Source: Streptomyces prunicolor NBRC 13075
GTDB taxonomy: Bacteria > Actinomycetota > Actinomycetes > Streptomycetales > Streptomycetaceae
Direction of reading: 5' to 3'
Assembly (NCBI RefSeq): GCF_000367365.1
Contig: NZ_BARF01000002.1
Coordinates: forward strand, 124,001 to 188,000
Length of the DNA: 64,000 nucleotides
How positions within the stretch are numbered: position 1 is the first letter of the stretch; the number at the start of each line of letters is the position of its first letter. The notes under the pieces are model-generated. The model ran no database searches, was not told the origin of the DNA, and worked only from the letters and a program-made list of their open reading frames with translations. Both the position numbers and the translations under genes were made by a program. Below, piece after piece: positions 45,572 to 56,302 of this stretch.

Positions 45572-47083
45572 GGGCGGGGGCCCCGGGGGTCCGGGGGCGG
45601 GAGGCGTTGCCGGTTGCCTCTTTCCCCTCCGGCGGGTGCGGGGTCGTTGCCGGTGCGCTCTCTCCTCTCGGGCGGGGCGAGGGGTGGGGGTGTCCGGGCT
45701 CGGCTGGGTGCCGGGGGCGGGCGAAGGTGGGGGCGGGTTCGCTTCGGGTGCCGTGACGAGGTTGGCGCGGTGCCGAGCAGGTTTCGGGGTGGGGGGCCGA
45801 CGGGGCGGTGTACGGACTCCCACCGGGTGCCGGTGGTCGGGCGGGTGTCGGTGGTCGGGCAGGGGTCGGGATCGAGTTCAGGATCGGGATCGGGATCGGG
45901 GTTGCTCCGGGTATCCGTGAGGTTCGGTGCCGGGGCGCTCGTCCGGTACGACCCCTGGGGTCGGCTTGCGTCGAGACTCCCCCGGGTGACCGTCAGGCGC
46001 GGGAACGGTGCTGGGGCTTACCTCGATTGACCGCCGGCGGCAGGAACCGTGCCAGGACTTCCCTCGGGGCGTGGTGGCGGGCGAGGCGGTGCTCGGACTC
46101 CCACCGGGTACCGCGGTCCGGCGGGGCAGGGGCCCGGACTTGCGCCCTCTTCCCGTGGGGAGCCGGTCCGTGTTGGGGCTCACGCCGGGGCCCGTGGTGG
46201 GCGGGACGGTGCCCGAACTCCCGCCCACCGTCCCAGTTCCGGCCCAGGCCGGGCTCTGCGTACGCGCCGCGTGCCACGAGCGCGGCCGGGGCAGTGCCGC
46301 CAGGCCCCATGGGGGTGGCCGGGGCGGTACTGGGGACTTTGGGGACTCTCCTCGGCACACAGCCCGTACAGGCACCCCTCAGACGCCTGTTTCGGGCCGA
46401 CCCCGGCGCCGGGACTCCCACCTGGCACCGGGGTCGGCAGGACGAGCGGCGTGGCTCCGGCACCACCAGGGGGCGACCGGCGCCGGAGCCACGCAGGCGG
46501 TCAGTACCGGCGCCGGCGCCGCACAGAGCGGACTACGGAACGGCACCCTCGTGGGGCAGGAGCGCACCGTGGGGCAGGAGCGCACCGTGGGCGGGGACAG
46601 AGCGACCGGCACCAGACCAGGCACGGCAGTCACCGGCCCCGACCCGGAACAGGCACCCCCGTACCCGCCACCCCGCACCCCGCACCCCGCACCCCGCACC
46701 CACGCCGAGGCGAGCAACCAAGCAACCAACATCGCTACCGAGGTGACCACCCGGCACCACCCCCGGACAGGCACCCCGCACCCCCACCGGACAGCCGCTC
46801 CACCCCAGCCCACCCCGGACGCCCCACCCCAGCCGCCCCACCCACCGGCGAATTCCAGCCGCCCTCACGGCGCGAACCAACCCCCGTCAAGCAGACGGTG
46901 AGTGGGCGAAGCCCGGCCCAATCGGGGCGAAAGCCGCGGTGGAGTGGGGTCCTGCTCCGATTCACCACCCCTGGGTCATCACATGGCGCGATCCGCATTC
47001 CTATGATGGGCCCACGACACCGCGGGCCGCTGCGACCAGGCAGTCCGACGCGGTGCAGCTGCGGCGCGATGGTGGAGGGGTCG
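45572..47083. other. 1.5-kb gene-free, GC-extreme low-complexity region
   Basis: Long frames occur in all six readings here, which signals GC-rich low-complexity DNA rather than genes. The first half is a degenerate 40-bp tandem array (own entry), then an 18-bp perfect tandem pair (GTGGGGCAGGAGCGCACC, 46551-46568 and 46569-46586), then a CCCCGCA heptamer run at about 46672-46700. The last 150 bp before the phosphoesterase have more normal composition and must carry its promoter. Confidence 0.7.
45768..46290. repeat. degenerate tandem array, unit about 40 bp
   Basis: Units start with CGGTG(C/T) followed by a GGACTCCC-type core and a GC-rich tail ending in GGCGGG. Starts are at about 45768, 45806, 45925, 45965, 46006, 46047, 46087, 46127, 46167, 46207 and 46248, keeping a period of 40-41 bp. 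The strongest copies are GGACTCCCACCGGGTGCC (45814-45831) and GGACTCCCACCGGGTACC (46095-46112). The unit length is not divisible by three, so this is not a repeated protein. Confidence 0.75.
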
Positions 47084-48184
47084 ATGACTCAGGGGGCCGG
47101 TCAGGGACCCGAGATGGAGCGGACGGCGACGTTGCGCGACTTCCGGGTACCCGCGTACGTCCACGAGACCGGTCCGTACGCCGACAGCGCGCAGCCCGGC
47201 GAGGCCGTACGACCTGACGAGGAGGCCTTTGAGGAGGCCTTCGACGAGGTCTATCCGGAGGGCTACACACCCACGCAGCGCGACCTGCCCGTCATCCGTC
47301 GGGGTGACACGGTTCAGGTCGCGGTGGACCCGGCGTCGGTGGCGACTCCGCAGCCGACGGAGGGCCCCGGTCCGCTGTTCGTCGTAGGGGATGTGCACGG
47401 CTACCTGGACGAACTGGTGGCCGCGCTGCGGGAGAAGGGCCTGATCGACGCGGCCGGCAGCTGGTGCGCGGGCACCGCGCGGCTCTGGTTCCTCGGCGAC
47501 TTCACCGACCGCGGGCCCGACGGCATCGGCGTCATCGACCTGGTGATGCGGCTGTCCGCCGAGGCCGCCGCGGCCGGCGGCTACTGCAAGGCGCTCATGG
47601 GCAACCACGAGCTGCTCCTGCTCGGCGCCAAGCGGTTCGGCGACACCCCCGTCAACTCCGGCGCGGGCACCGCCACCTTCCAGGCGGCCTGGCTGCTGAA
47701 CGGCGGCCAGAAGACCGACATGGACCGCCTCCAGGACGTCCACCTGCAGTGGATGGCCCGCCTGGACGCCATGGAGCAGGTCGACGGGCACCTGCTCGTC
47801 CACTCCGACACCACCGCGTACCTCGACTACGGCGACTCGATCGAGGCCGTCAACGACAACGTCCGCGAGACCCTCACGCGCAACGACGCGGACGAGGTCT
47901 GGGACGTGTTCCGCAAGCTCACCAAGCGCTTCTCCTTCCGCGACGAGGGCGGCGCCGAACATGTCCGCTCCCTGCTCGACATGTACGGCGGGACCCGGAT
48001 CGTGCACGGCCACAGCCCGATTCCCTATCTCCTGGGCGACGTGGGCTCCGAGGACGGCGAGGATTCCGCGGGTCCCGTGGTCGAGGGACCGCACGTCTAC
48101 GCCGAAGGACTGGCCATCGCGATGGACGGCGGGGTGACCATGGCCGGAAAACTGCTGGTCCAGCAACTGCCGCTGGATATCTGA
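47084..48184 (+). CDS. metallophosphoesterase (PPP-type protein phosphatase family)
   Basis: 366 residues. The calcineurin-like metal sites are complete: VVGDVHGYLDELV, LGDFTDRGPDGIG, MGNHELLLLG, a His in LLVHSDTT, and HGHSPIPYLLG. GDxHG...GDxxDRG...GNHE is the PPP signature shared by bacterial Ser/Thr phosphatases and Ap4A hydrolases. A 90-residue acidic N-terminal region (PDEEAFEEAFDEVYPEGY) precedes the domain and is disordered in appearance. Start ATG 47084 with GGAGGGG 3-5 nt upstream; extensions into the repeat region are not supported. Confidence 0.9.
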   Translation: MTQGAGQGPEMERTATLRDFRVPAYVHETGPYADSAQPGEAVRPDEEAFEEAFDEVYPEGYTPTQRDLPVIRRGDTVQVAVDPASVATPQPTEGPGPLFVVGDVHGYLDELVAALREKGLIDAAGSWCAGTARLWFLGDFTDRGPDGIGVIDLVMRLSAEAAAAGGYCKALMGNHELLLLGAKRFGDTPVNSGAGTATFQAAWLLNGGQKTDMDRLQDVHLQWMARLDAMEQVDGHLLVHSDTTAYLDYGDSIEAVNDNVRETLTRNDADEVWDVFRKLTKRFSFRDEGGAEHVRSLLDMYGGTRIVHGHSPIPYLLGDVGSEDGEDSAGPVVEGPHVYAEGLAIAMDGGVTMAGKLLVQQLPLDI

Positions 48185-48378
48185 GCGTTTAACGGGCAGA
48201 CGTCCCCCCCTCGGAGGACCGGCCGACGACATCGCTGGCCAGGGGCCAATTTCTGGAAACCCCCTGTCACCGTGTGCCGTCGCCGCTCTACCATCGGCTT
48301 ATCCGTAGCAGGCTCCCCTCCGTTTCTGCCCGACGGCTCGTTGGCATGCGAGCCCCAAGCCCTACGGAGCATCGGGGG

Positions 48379-49239
48379 ATGCACATGAACAGCGTTCCGC
48401 AGCACCTGCACAGCGAGGACCGCCAGGAGTACGAGCGGATCCTCGACGAGGCGCTGCGCTCCGCCCCTACCCGCCCGGAACTGGCCGCAGTCGGTAAGCG
48501 GCTCAACCCCGAACAGCTGCGCACCATGGCGCTGAACGCCACCGCACTCATCACGGCGGCCGCGGCGACCGAGTACCAGCACTACGTGAAGGTCCGCGAG
48601 GAACTGCGCCAGCCGGCGTCGTCCACCCCGTCGACCGTCCACGAGACCGGCTCCGCGGAGCCGGTCGGCGTGGGCGCGATGGGGCTCGCCACCACCCTGG
48701 GGGAAGCGGCCGAGGGTGCGGGCGCCATCGCCGTCGCCGCCGTCCTCACCCCAGTCCTCGCCGGCACGGCCGCGGCGATCTTCCTGCTCGTGGGCTACAT
48801 CCTCAAGATGCTCACCCCCGAACCGGCGTTCGCCCAGACCATGCTCACCGCCGGCTGGGTGTTCGGCGCGATGACCGCCGCGGCGATCCTCGTCGCCGCC
48901 ATCGGCCTGCTGCTCACCGCCCTGCGCAACAGGCCCTCGCCCGACACCGGCCCCTACGGCGAGGCGGGCGGCGAAGTGGCCCGCGCCAGGGATGCCTGGC
49001 ACGACGCCCTCCTGGAACGCGGCATCCTGCCGTTCCTCCAGGACGCGCTCGCGGCTCCGGGGACGGCACCGGTACGCCGTACGACACCTCCGGGACCGAG
49101 TCGCATGCCGCACCTCGGCTACGACCGCCCGGGCTTCTCCAGCCCCGACGACGGCCCGGAACCGGGCCACCGCCCGAGCTTCAGCAGCCCGGACTTCAGC
49201 AGCCCGGACTTCGGGGGGCCCGAACACCAGCCGGAGTAG
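48379..49239 (+). CDS. conserved membrane protein with two-helix core
   Basis: 286 residues. Helical N-terminal 60 residues (EDRQEYERILDEALRSAP and NPEQLRTMALNATALITAAA), two close hydrophobic helices (about 122-145 and 157-182), a following charged helix, and a tail with repeated FSSPD units (GFSSPDDGPE, SFSSPDFSSPDFGG). Function unknown. The tail resembles disordered cytoplasmic ends of actinobacterial membrane proteins. Start ATG 48379 (an ATG two codons later is possible). Confidence 0.78.
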   Translation: MHMNSVPQHLHSEDRQEYERILDEALRSAPTRPELAAVGKRLNPEQLRTMALNATALITAAAATEYQHYVKVREELRQPASSTPSTVHETGSAEPVGVGAMGLATTLGEAAEGAGAIAVAAVLTPVLAGTAAAIFLLVGYILKMLTPEPAFAQTMLTAGWVFGAMTAAAILVAAIGLLLTALRNRPSPDTGPYGEAGGEVARARDAWHDALLERGILPFLQDALAAPGTAPVRRTTPPGPSRMPHLGYDRPGFSSPDDGPEPGHRPSFSSPDFSSPDFGGPEHQPE

Positions 49240-49243
49240 CCCC

Positions 49244-49279
49244 TCGGCTTGCGCCCCCAACCAGGGGAGCGCAAGCCGA
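49244..49279. terminator. bidirectional terminator between convergent genes
   Basis: TCGGCTTGCGC and GCGCAAGCCGA pair perfectly, extended by CCCC/GGGG with one bulged A, around an AACCA loop: a stem of 15 bp. It sits 4 bp after the membrane-protein stop and serves the convergent propeller-like gene too. Confidence 0.8.
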
Positions 49280-49338
49280 ACGCCGGGTCACGGGGACACA
49301 GGGGCGGCCGAGTGACGCGCGTCGAACGGCAACTCCCC

Positions 49339-50343
49339 TCAGGAAGCCTTGCCGGGAAGGTCGATGATCGCGATGCTCGCGGTCTGGGCAACAGCCAGTC
49401 GGTTGCCGTCCGGATGCAGGGCCGCGACGGGCGTCGGGATGTGGGTGATTCCGTAACTCCCCTCCCTGCTGGGCACCTCCACAGCCGGCCACTCCGCCAG
49501 CGACACCCCCGTCGTGACGTCGATCAGCCGGGGATGCCCGTACAGCGAGACGAGCGTGTCACCCCGCGGGATCAGCGTGCCGATGTGAAAGTCGACCCTG
49601 TTGCGATGGACCCACCGCTTCTCGGAGAGCGACCACACGCCCAACTGCCGCTTGCCCAGGCCTTCGGTCTCCGCGCTCTCCTCCTCGTCGACGAACTCCT
49701 CCCCGGTCGCCACCGCCACCCGGTCACCGTCGAGCCAGCAGGCCGAGATCACCTCGGAACTGTTGGCCGGGTAGAAGGACGGCACGCCACGGCCGTCGAG
49801 CACAGCGGGATCCCTCAACGCCCGTTCCAGGTCGAAGACTTCGGCGATCCCGTACGGATGCCACACCCAGCCCGCCGACAGAAGATGAGTACCGCCCGGA
49901 GACACCGCCAGCCGCGAGTGGAGGACGTCGTTCCGAGTACGGTCGCCGCCGGTGAGCCGTTCGCCCGTTTCCGCGTCCTCGATCTCCAGCAGGTCGTACT
50001 GGTCCGGGCAGTGCACCAGTACCTCACGGCCCTCCCGCAGCACCCCGAGGGCGACCGGATAGTCGAAGTCCTCGGCGTGGTCTTCACTGCGGCCCAGCTC
50101 GCGGACCGGCCGATCGCCCTTGAGCAACAGTGCCTCGGTGCCCCGCTCGTCGTAGACCACGGTGAAGCGGCCGGACGGAGAGCGGACGCTCCGGTCGAAG
50201 GAATACCCATGATCGTCCGAGACCTGGCGCCCCACACCATCAGGCCCCCACCGCCGACCACCCACGACATCGACCAGACCATCGCCGTCCCACGCCAACG
50301 ACTGCGCCTCGTCCGTCACCTGCAGAAGATTCACGGTCCCCAT
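49339..50343 (-). CDS. WD40/propeller-like hypothetical protein
   Basis: 334 residues, soluble, no signal. Repeated blade-like strands: AQSLAWDGDGLVDVVGG, GRFTVVYDERGTEALLL, REVLVHCPDQYDLLEIED, THLLSAGWVWHPYGIAEVFD, DRVAVATGEEF, DTLVSLYGHPRLIDVTTG and NRLAVAQTASIAIIDL give about seven blades. Likely a scaffold rather than an enzyme. Start ATG 50343 (MGTVNLLQV) was chosen over an upstream in-frame ATG at 50385. Function unknown; the neighbours give no hint. Confidence 0.78.
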   Translation of the reverse strand: MGTVNLLQVTDEAQSLAWDGDGLVDVVGGRRWGPDGVGRQVSDDHGYSFDRSVRSPSGRFTVVYDERGTEALLLKGDRPVRELGRSEDHAEDFDYPVALGVLREGREVLVHCPDQYDLLEIEDAETGERLTGGDRTRNDVLHSRLAVSPGGTHLLSAGWVWHPYGIAEVFDLERALRDPAVLDGRGVPSFYPANSSEVISACWLDGDRVAVATGEEFVDEEESAETEGLGKRQLGVWSLSEKRWVHRNRVDFHIGTLIPRGDTLVSLYGHPRLIDVTTGVSLAEWPAVEVPSREGSYGITHIPTPVAALHPDGNRLAVAQTASIAIIDLPGKAS

Positions 50344-50549
50344 CCCCCAGTCCCCCGACCCACGACAACACGGCTCCGAAGCCACTCAACCCCCTGGAGC
50401 AGAGCCAATCAACGGGGGGTGAACCCGTCGTTCGTACGGGGGCCAGGTGCACCCCTCATTCGGAGGGCAGTCCCATCCTCGCGCGCCTGGGGATCCGGTT
50501 GGCTGGTGATCGTCACCGACCAGGAACCAGAACACCGGGGGATACGACC

Positions 50550-51791
50550 ATGCAGATGCCGTCGTCGAAGAAGACCGGCGCCACAGTGCTGGCAGCAACG
50601 CTGCTCGCGCTGGGCTCACCCCTGGCAGCGACCGCCGCCACCACCACCGCCACCGCCACCACAACGCCGAGGCCGTCGGCCTACACCGAGCACACACTCC
50701 GCGAGGACCTCGCAGCCGTACGGAAAGCCGGCGGCGGGGATGTGAACGTGCTGGCCAGGGTCGACAGACCGAACGGCAGGCCACTCATGGCACGCATCGG
50801 CACCCGCACGGCCGACTCCACTGCCCCGGTCCCCTGGAACGCGCACTTCCGCGTGGCGAGCACGACGAAGACCTTCGTGGCGACCGTCGTCCTCCAACTC
50901 GTCGCGGAGAAGCGGCTGTCCCTCGCCGACACGGTCGAACACTGGCTGCCAGGAGTCGTCGAGGGCAACGGCAACGACGGCAGCCGCATCACCGTCCGCG
51001 ACCTCCTCCGCCAGACCAGCGGCCTGTACGACTACATCGACGACCCGGAGATCCAGGACGCGCTGATCAACCACTTCGACGAGAACCGCTACGACACCAC
51101 CCCGGCGGCCGACCTGGTCGCCGTCGCGATGAAGCACCGGCCGGTGTTCGTACCCCAGCCGGGCGGGCCCACCCGCTGGGCGTACTCCAACACCAACTAC
51201 CTGCTCGCCGGGATGATCGCCGAGAAGGCCGGCGGCGCCAGCTGGCAGGACCTGGTCGCGCACCGGGTGATCGCGAAGCTGGGTCTGCGCAACACCTCCA
51301 TCCCCGGGCTCAACCCGTTCCTGCCCGACCCGCACGTGAACGCGTACCTGACGACCGCCGACGGCAAGCGTCTCGACGTCACCGAGCACAGCTACCAGCA
51401 CACCGCGGACTCCGGCGTGGTGAGTACCACCGCCGATCTGAACACCTTCTTCCGCGCCCTGGCCGACGGCAGGCTGCTCCCCGCCGAGCAGTGGCGCGAG
51501 ATGCGGCAGACCGTCGAGCGGACCGACGACCCCGAGGACGTGGCCGAGATGCCCGAGGGAACCTACGGCCTGGGGCTGCGCAAGATCCCGCTCTCCTGCG
51601 GCGGTTTCTACTACGCCCACGAGGGCGACGGCGCGGGCGTCAACACCCGCCCCGCGGTGAGCGCGGACGGCAGGCGCGCGGTGACGGTCTCCCTCACGAC
51701 CACCACCGCGCCGCCGGACCTGGCCGCCCTCAACCGCGCGACCGGCACCCTCGTCGACCACGCCCTGTGCGAGCAGCCCGCCAAGCGCTGA
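50550..51791 (+). CDS. secreted serine hydrolase, beta-lactamase class C/D-alanyl-D-alanine carboxypeptidase type
   Basis: 413 residues. Signal peptide (VLAATLLALGSPLAATAA), then a Thr-rich spacer and the serine beta-lactamase-like fold: nucleophile in VASTTKTFVA (SxxK), YSNTNYLL (YxN), and HEGDGAGV (HxG, third motif). The DLLRQTSGLYDY stretch is the usual esterase/DD-peptidase form. Probably a DD-carboxypeptidase or esterase acting outside the cell. Similar enzymes are numerous in Streptomyces. The stop is 48 bp from the convergent thiC end. Confidence 0.92.
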   Translation: MQMPSSKKTGATVLAATLLALGSPLAATAATTTATATTTPRPSAYTEHTLREDLAAVRKAGGGDVNVLARVDRPNGRPLMARIGTRTADSTAPVPWNAHFRVASTTKTFVATVVLQLVAEKRLSLADTVEHWLPGVVEGNGNDGSRITVRDLLRQTSGLYDYIDDPEIQDALINHFDENRYDTTPAADLVAVAMKHRPVFVPQPGGPTRWAYSNTNYLLAGMIAEKAGGASWQDLVAHRVIAKLGLRNTSIPGLNPFLPDPHVNAYLTTADGKRLDVTEHSYQHTADSGVVSTTADLNTFFRALADGRLLPAEQWREMRQTVERTDDPEDVAEMPEGTYGLGLRKIPLSCGGFYYAHEGDGAGVNTRPAVSADGRRAVTVSLTTTTAPPDLAALNRATGTLVDHALCEQPAKR

Positions 51792-51839
51792 CCGAGAGCT
51801 GACGAAGAGCCGGCCGAGAGCCGGGCCGCCCGGTCGCCG

Positions 51840-53860
<2,021 letters not shown>

Positions 53861-53931
53861 GTGCCTCCACGCTAGCGTCATAAGTGGCGCGGTGAACAGT
53901 GGGCCTCCGGCGTTCTTGCGATGATCGGGCG

Positions 53932-55485
53932 GTGACCATGACACAGCAGCCCCCGTACCCGCCGACCGGGCCGCCCCATGGCCACGGCCAGGGATCCGGC
54001 GACCACCAGGGTTCCGGCTCCGGGCACGACCACGGAACGGGCGGGGACGATGGACACGGTTCGGGTGGAGACGGCGGACACGGACCAGGCGGGGACGGCG
54101 GACACGGTTCCGGTGCGGGCGGTGGACACGGTCATTCACACAGCCATGGCCCCGCCGCCCCCGTCTCCCGGCACCTGCGGAAGGTCATCGCGGCGATCCT
54201 GATCCCGTTCACGGTGGCAGTCGTGGTCGGCATGGTCGTGCTCTGGCCCGGCGGCGCCCCGTCGCACAAGCGCACCGGAGTCGGCTTCGACCGGCAGACA
54301 CAGCAGGCGACGGTCACCAAGGTCGTCAGCGTGAGCTGCGCCTCGGTGAACGCCTCGGGCGGGGGCTCGACCGGGGACACCTCCACCGCCGAGGGCTCCT
54401 CGGCGGCACAGGAGGCGGCCGGCACCTGCAAGAAAGCCACGGTCACGGTCTCCACCGGCAAGGACAAGGGCCGTACGTTCACGGAGATCGTGCAGCCCGA
54501 CCAGTCACGGCAGTTGCATCAGGGCGAGAAGGTCGTGGTCGCGTACGAGCCCTCCGCGCCCAAGGATCTGCAGTACTCCGTCACCGATGTGAACCGTAAG
54601 TTCCCGATGGCACTGCTCGCCGGAATCTTCGCGCTGGCCGTCGTGGTGGTGGGCCGGCTGCGCGGTGTCATGGCATTGGTCGCACTGGCCATCAGCTTCA
54701 TGATCCTGAACTTCTTCATCCTGCCCGCGATCCTGCACGGCTCGAACCCGCTGATCGTGGCGGTGGTCGGATCGAGCGCCATCATGCTGATCGCCCTCTA
54801 CATGTGCCACGGCCTGTCGGCCCGTACCTCCGTGGCGGTGCTCGGCACCCTGATGTCACTGGTGCTGATCGGCGTCCTGGGCTCGGTATTCATCGGCTGG
54901 GCCGCGCTGACCGGCAACACGGACGACAACACGGGCCTGATCCACGGGCTCTATCCGTCGATCGACATGAGCGGTCTGCTGCTCGCCGGCGTCATCATCG
55001 GTTCGCTCGGTGTGCTCGACGATGTGACGGTCACCCAGACGTCGGCGGTCTGGGAGCTGCACGAGGCCAACCCCTCGATGGGCTGGCGCGGGCTGTATCG
55101 CGCCGGCATCCGCATCGGCCGCGACCACATCGCGTCCGTCGTCAACACGCTCGTCCTCGCCTACGCGGGCGCCGCGTTGCCCCTGTTGCTGCTCTTCTCC
55201 ATCGCGCAGAGCAGCGTGGGGGCGGTCGCCAACAGCGAGTTGGTCGCAGAGGAGATCGTGCGCACGCTGGTGGGCTCGATCGGCCTGGTCGCTTCGGTAC
55301 CGGTCACCACGGCCCTGGCCGCCCTGGTGGTCTCGGCCGACCGCCCGGGACCCGAGGCGGTTCCGTCGGGTGCGGCCGGAACAGCTGGAACGGCCGGCGC
55401 GGGTTCGGCTACGGCGGCCACGTCGGCGCCGAGTGCCAAGCCCGGGGCGGCGCGCGGCGGGAAGGGCCGACGCCGCAAGCACTGA
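53932..55485 (+). CDS. YibE/F family membrane protein with His/Gly-rich N-terminus
   Basis: 517 residues. The N-terminal 75 residues are a soluble run of Gly, His, Asp and Ser (GDGGHGSGAGGGHGHSHSHG), then a first membrane segment (about 87-108), a 90-residue extracytoplasmic beta domain, and seven or so further helices (220-465) typical of YibE/F: GLIHGLYPSIDMSGLLLAGV and GVLDDVTVTQTSAVWELHEA. The C-terminus is Ala-rich and ends RGGKGRRRKH. The family is of unknown transport function. Start GTG 53932 or ATG 53938; neither has a good ribosome-binding site. Confidence 0.9.
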   Translation: MTMTQQPPYPPTGPPHGHGQGSGDHQGSGSGHDHGTGGDDGHGSGGDGGHGPGGDGGHGSGAGGGHGHSHSHGPAAPVSRHLRKVIAAILIPFTVAVVVGMVVLWPGGAPSHKRTGVGFDRQTQQATVTKVVSVSCASVNASGGGSTGDTSTAEGSSAAQEAAGTCKKATVTVSTGKDKGRTFTEIVQPDQSRQLHQGEKVVVAYEPSAPKDLQYSVTDVNRKFPMALLAGIFALAVVVVGRLRGVMALVALAISFMILNFFILPAILHGSNPLIVAVVGSSAIMLIALYMCHGLSARTSVAVLGTLMSLVLIGVLGSVFIGWAALTGNTDDNTGLIHGLYPSIDMSGLLLAGVIIGSLGVLDDVTVTQTSAVWELHEANPSMGWRGLYRAGIRIGRDHIASVVNTLVLAYAGAALPLLLLFSIAQSSVGAVANSELVAEEIVRTLVGSIGLVASVPVTTALAALVVSADRPGPEAVPSGAAGTAGTAGAGSATAATSAPSAKPGAARGGKGRRRKH

Positions 55486-55519
55486 GACGCCGCAGGCAAT
55501 GAGACGCCGCAAGCCCTGA
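55469..55519 (+). repeat. 17-bp tandem repeat spanning the YibE/F stop codon
   Basis: Three copies of GACGCCGCAAGCACTGA: 55469-55485, 55486-55502 (GACGCCGCAGGCAATGA) and 55503-55519 (GACGCCGCAAGCCCTGA). The first one ends in the stop codon of the YibE/F gene. Weaker copies extend to about 55560. Confidence 0.88.
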
Positions 55520-55765
55520 GTTGACGCAAGCACCGCGATTGCCGCGCCGCAAGCACTGCGGTGGGCGGCGACAACAGCCCCAGGGAGCCACGCAGAAGCG
55601 TTACTGCGGATCCCCGGGCCCCGGGGACTTCAAGCTCACACGGGGCTTTCAGGACCCCCGTAGGACCCCGCAGGGCCCTTCGAGAGCTCACGGCGCCTCC
55701 AGCGGCTTCAGGGCCTTTGACGAAGCGTTACGCCAACTCCCCGACCCCCGCTGCCGACCAACACG

Positions 55766-56203
55766 TCACCCGGCGCTCTGCTCCTCCGCCAGAATGCGGT
55801 CGAGCGCCTCGTCGAGGTGGGCGTCGAAGTCCGCGAGGGCACCCTCCTGACCGAGCGGAACCAGCCGGTCGGTGCGGTCGAGGAACGCCACGAGCGGTGC
55901 CGCGCCGGTGCGGAACAGCGCCTGGTCGCTGCCCACCTGAAGCCGGATCAGCACCTCGCCCAGCGTCTCGGGGTCGACGGGTTCGATGCGCACATCGCCT
56001 TCCCCGCACGCCATGCCCAGCCCATCGATCAGCAGCTCCCGGCCGAAGGTCCAGGTCACCGGGGCGTCACCCGGCAAATGGAAAGTCAGCCGCACGGCGT
56101 ACGGATCGCACGTCTCGTAGCCCAGCTCGACCGGGATACGGAAGGAGAGCTCCTCGGAAACGAGGAAGCTCATCATGACCTCTGCCTGTACGGACTCGCG
56201 CAT
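55766..56203 (-). CDS. ssgA: sporulation-specific cell division activator SsgA
   Basis: 145 residues, the founding type of SsgA-like proteins. MRESVQAEVMMSFLVSEELS, RIPVELGYETCDPYAVRLTF and HLPGDAPVTWTFGRELL are almost identical to SsgA of other streptomycetes. It activates sporulation septation and remodels the cell wall, acting with SsgB to place FtsZ. Two starts are in use in the genus: here ATG 56203 gives the 145-residue form; an ATG at codon 10 or 11 gives a 135-136-residue form. The activator gene ssgR lies upstream in the same direction. Confidence 0.97.
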   Translation of the reverse strand: MRESVQAEVMMSFLVSEELSFRIPVELGYETCDPYAVRLTFHLPGDAPVTWTFGRELLIDGLGMACGEGDVRIEPVDPETLGEVLIRLQVGSDQALFRTGAAPLVAFLDRTDRLVPLGQEGALADFDAHLDEALDRILAEEQSAG

Positions 56204-56302
56204 CGCCTATCCCGTCAACTGCCGTCGTCTGGCCGGGAATGATCCCCATGACACTGAAGGAATATTGCTGAACGTACACGTTAGATCACAAGGAGTAAGT
56301 TT

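Noticed and set aside
45814..46429. CRISPR-like array (repeated GGACTCCCACC elements)
   Set aside because: Units are tandem without unique spacers, degenerate, and no cas genes are nearby.
45614..46901. several open frames of 130-300 codons on both strands
   Set aside because: They lie in a 40-bp repeat array whose unit is not a multiple of three, have no start signals and no consistent codon bias.
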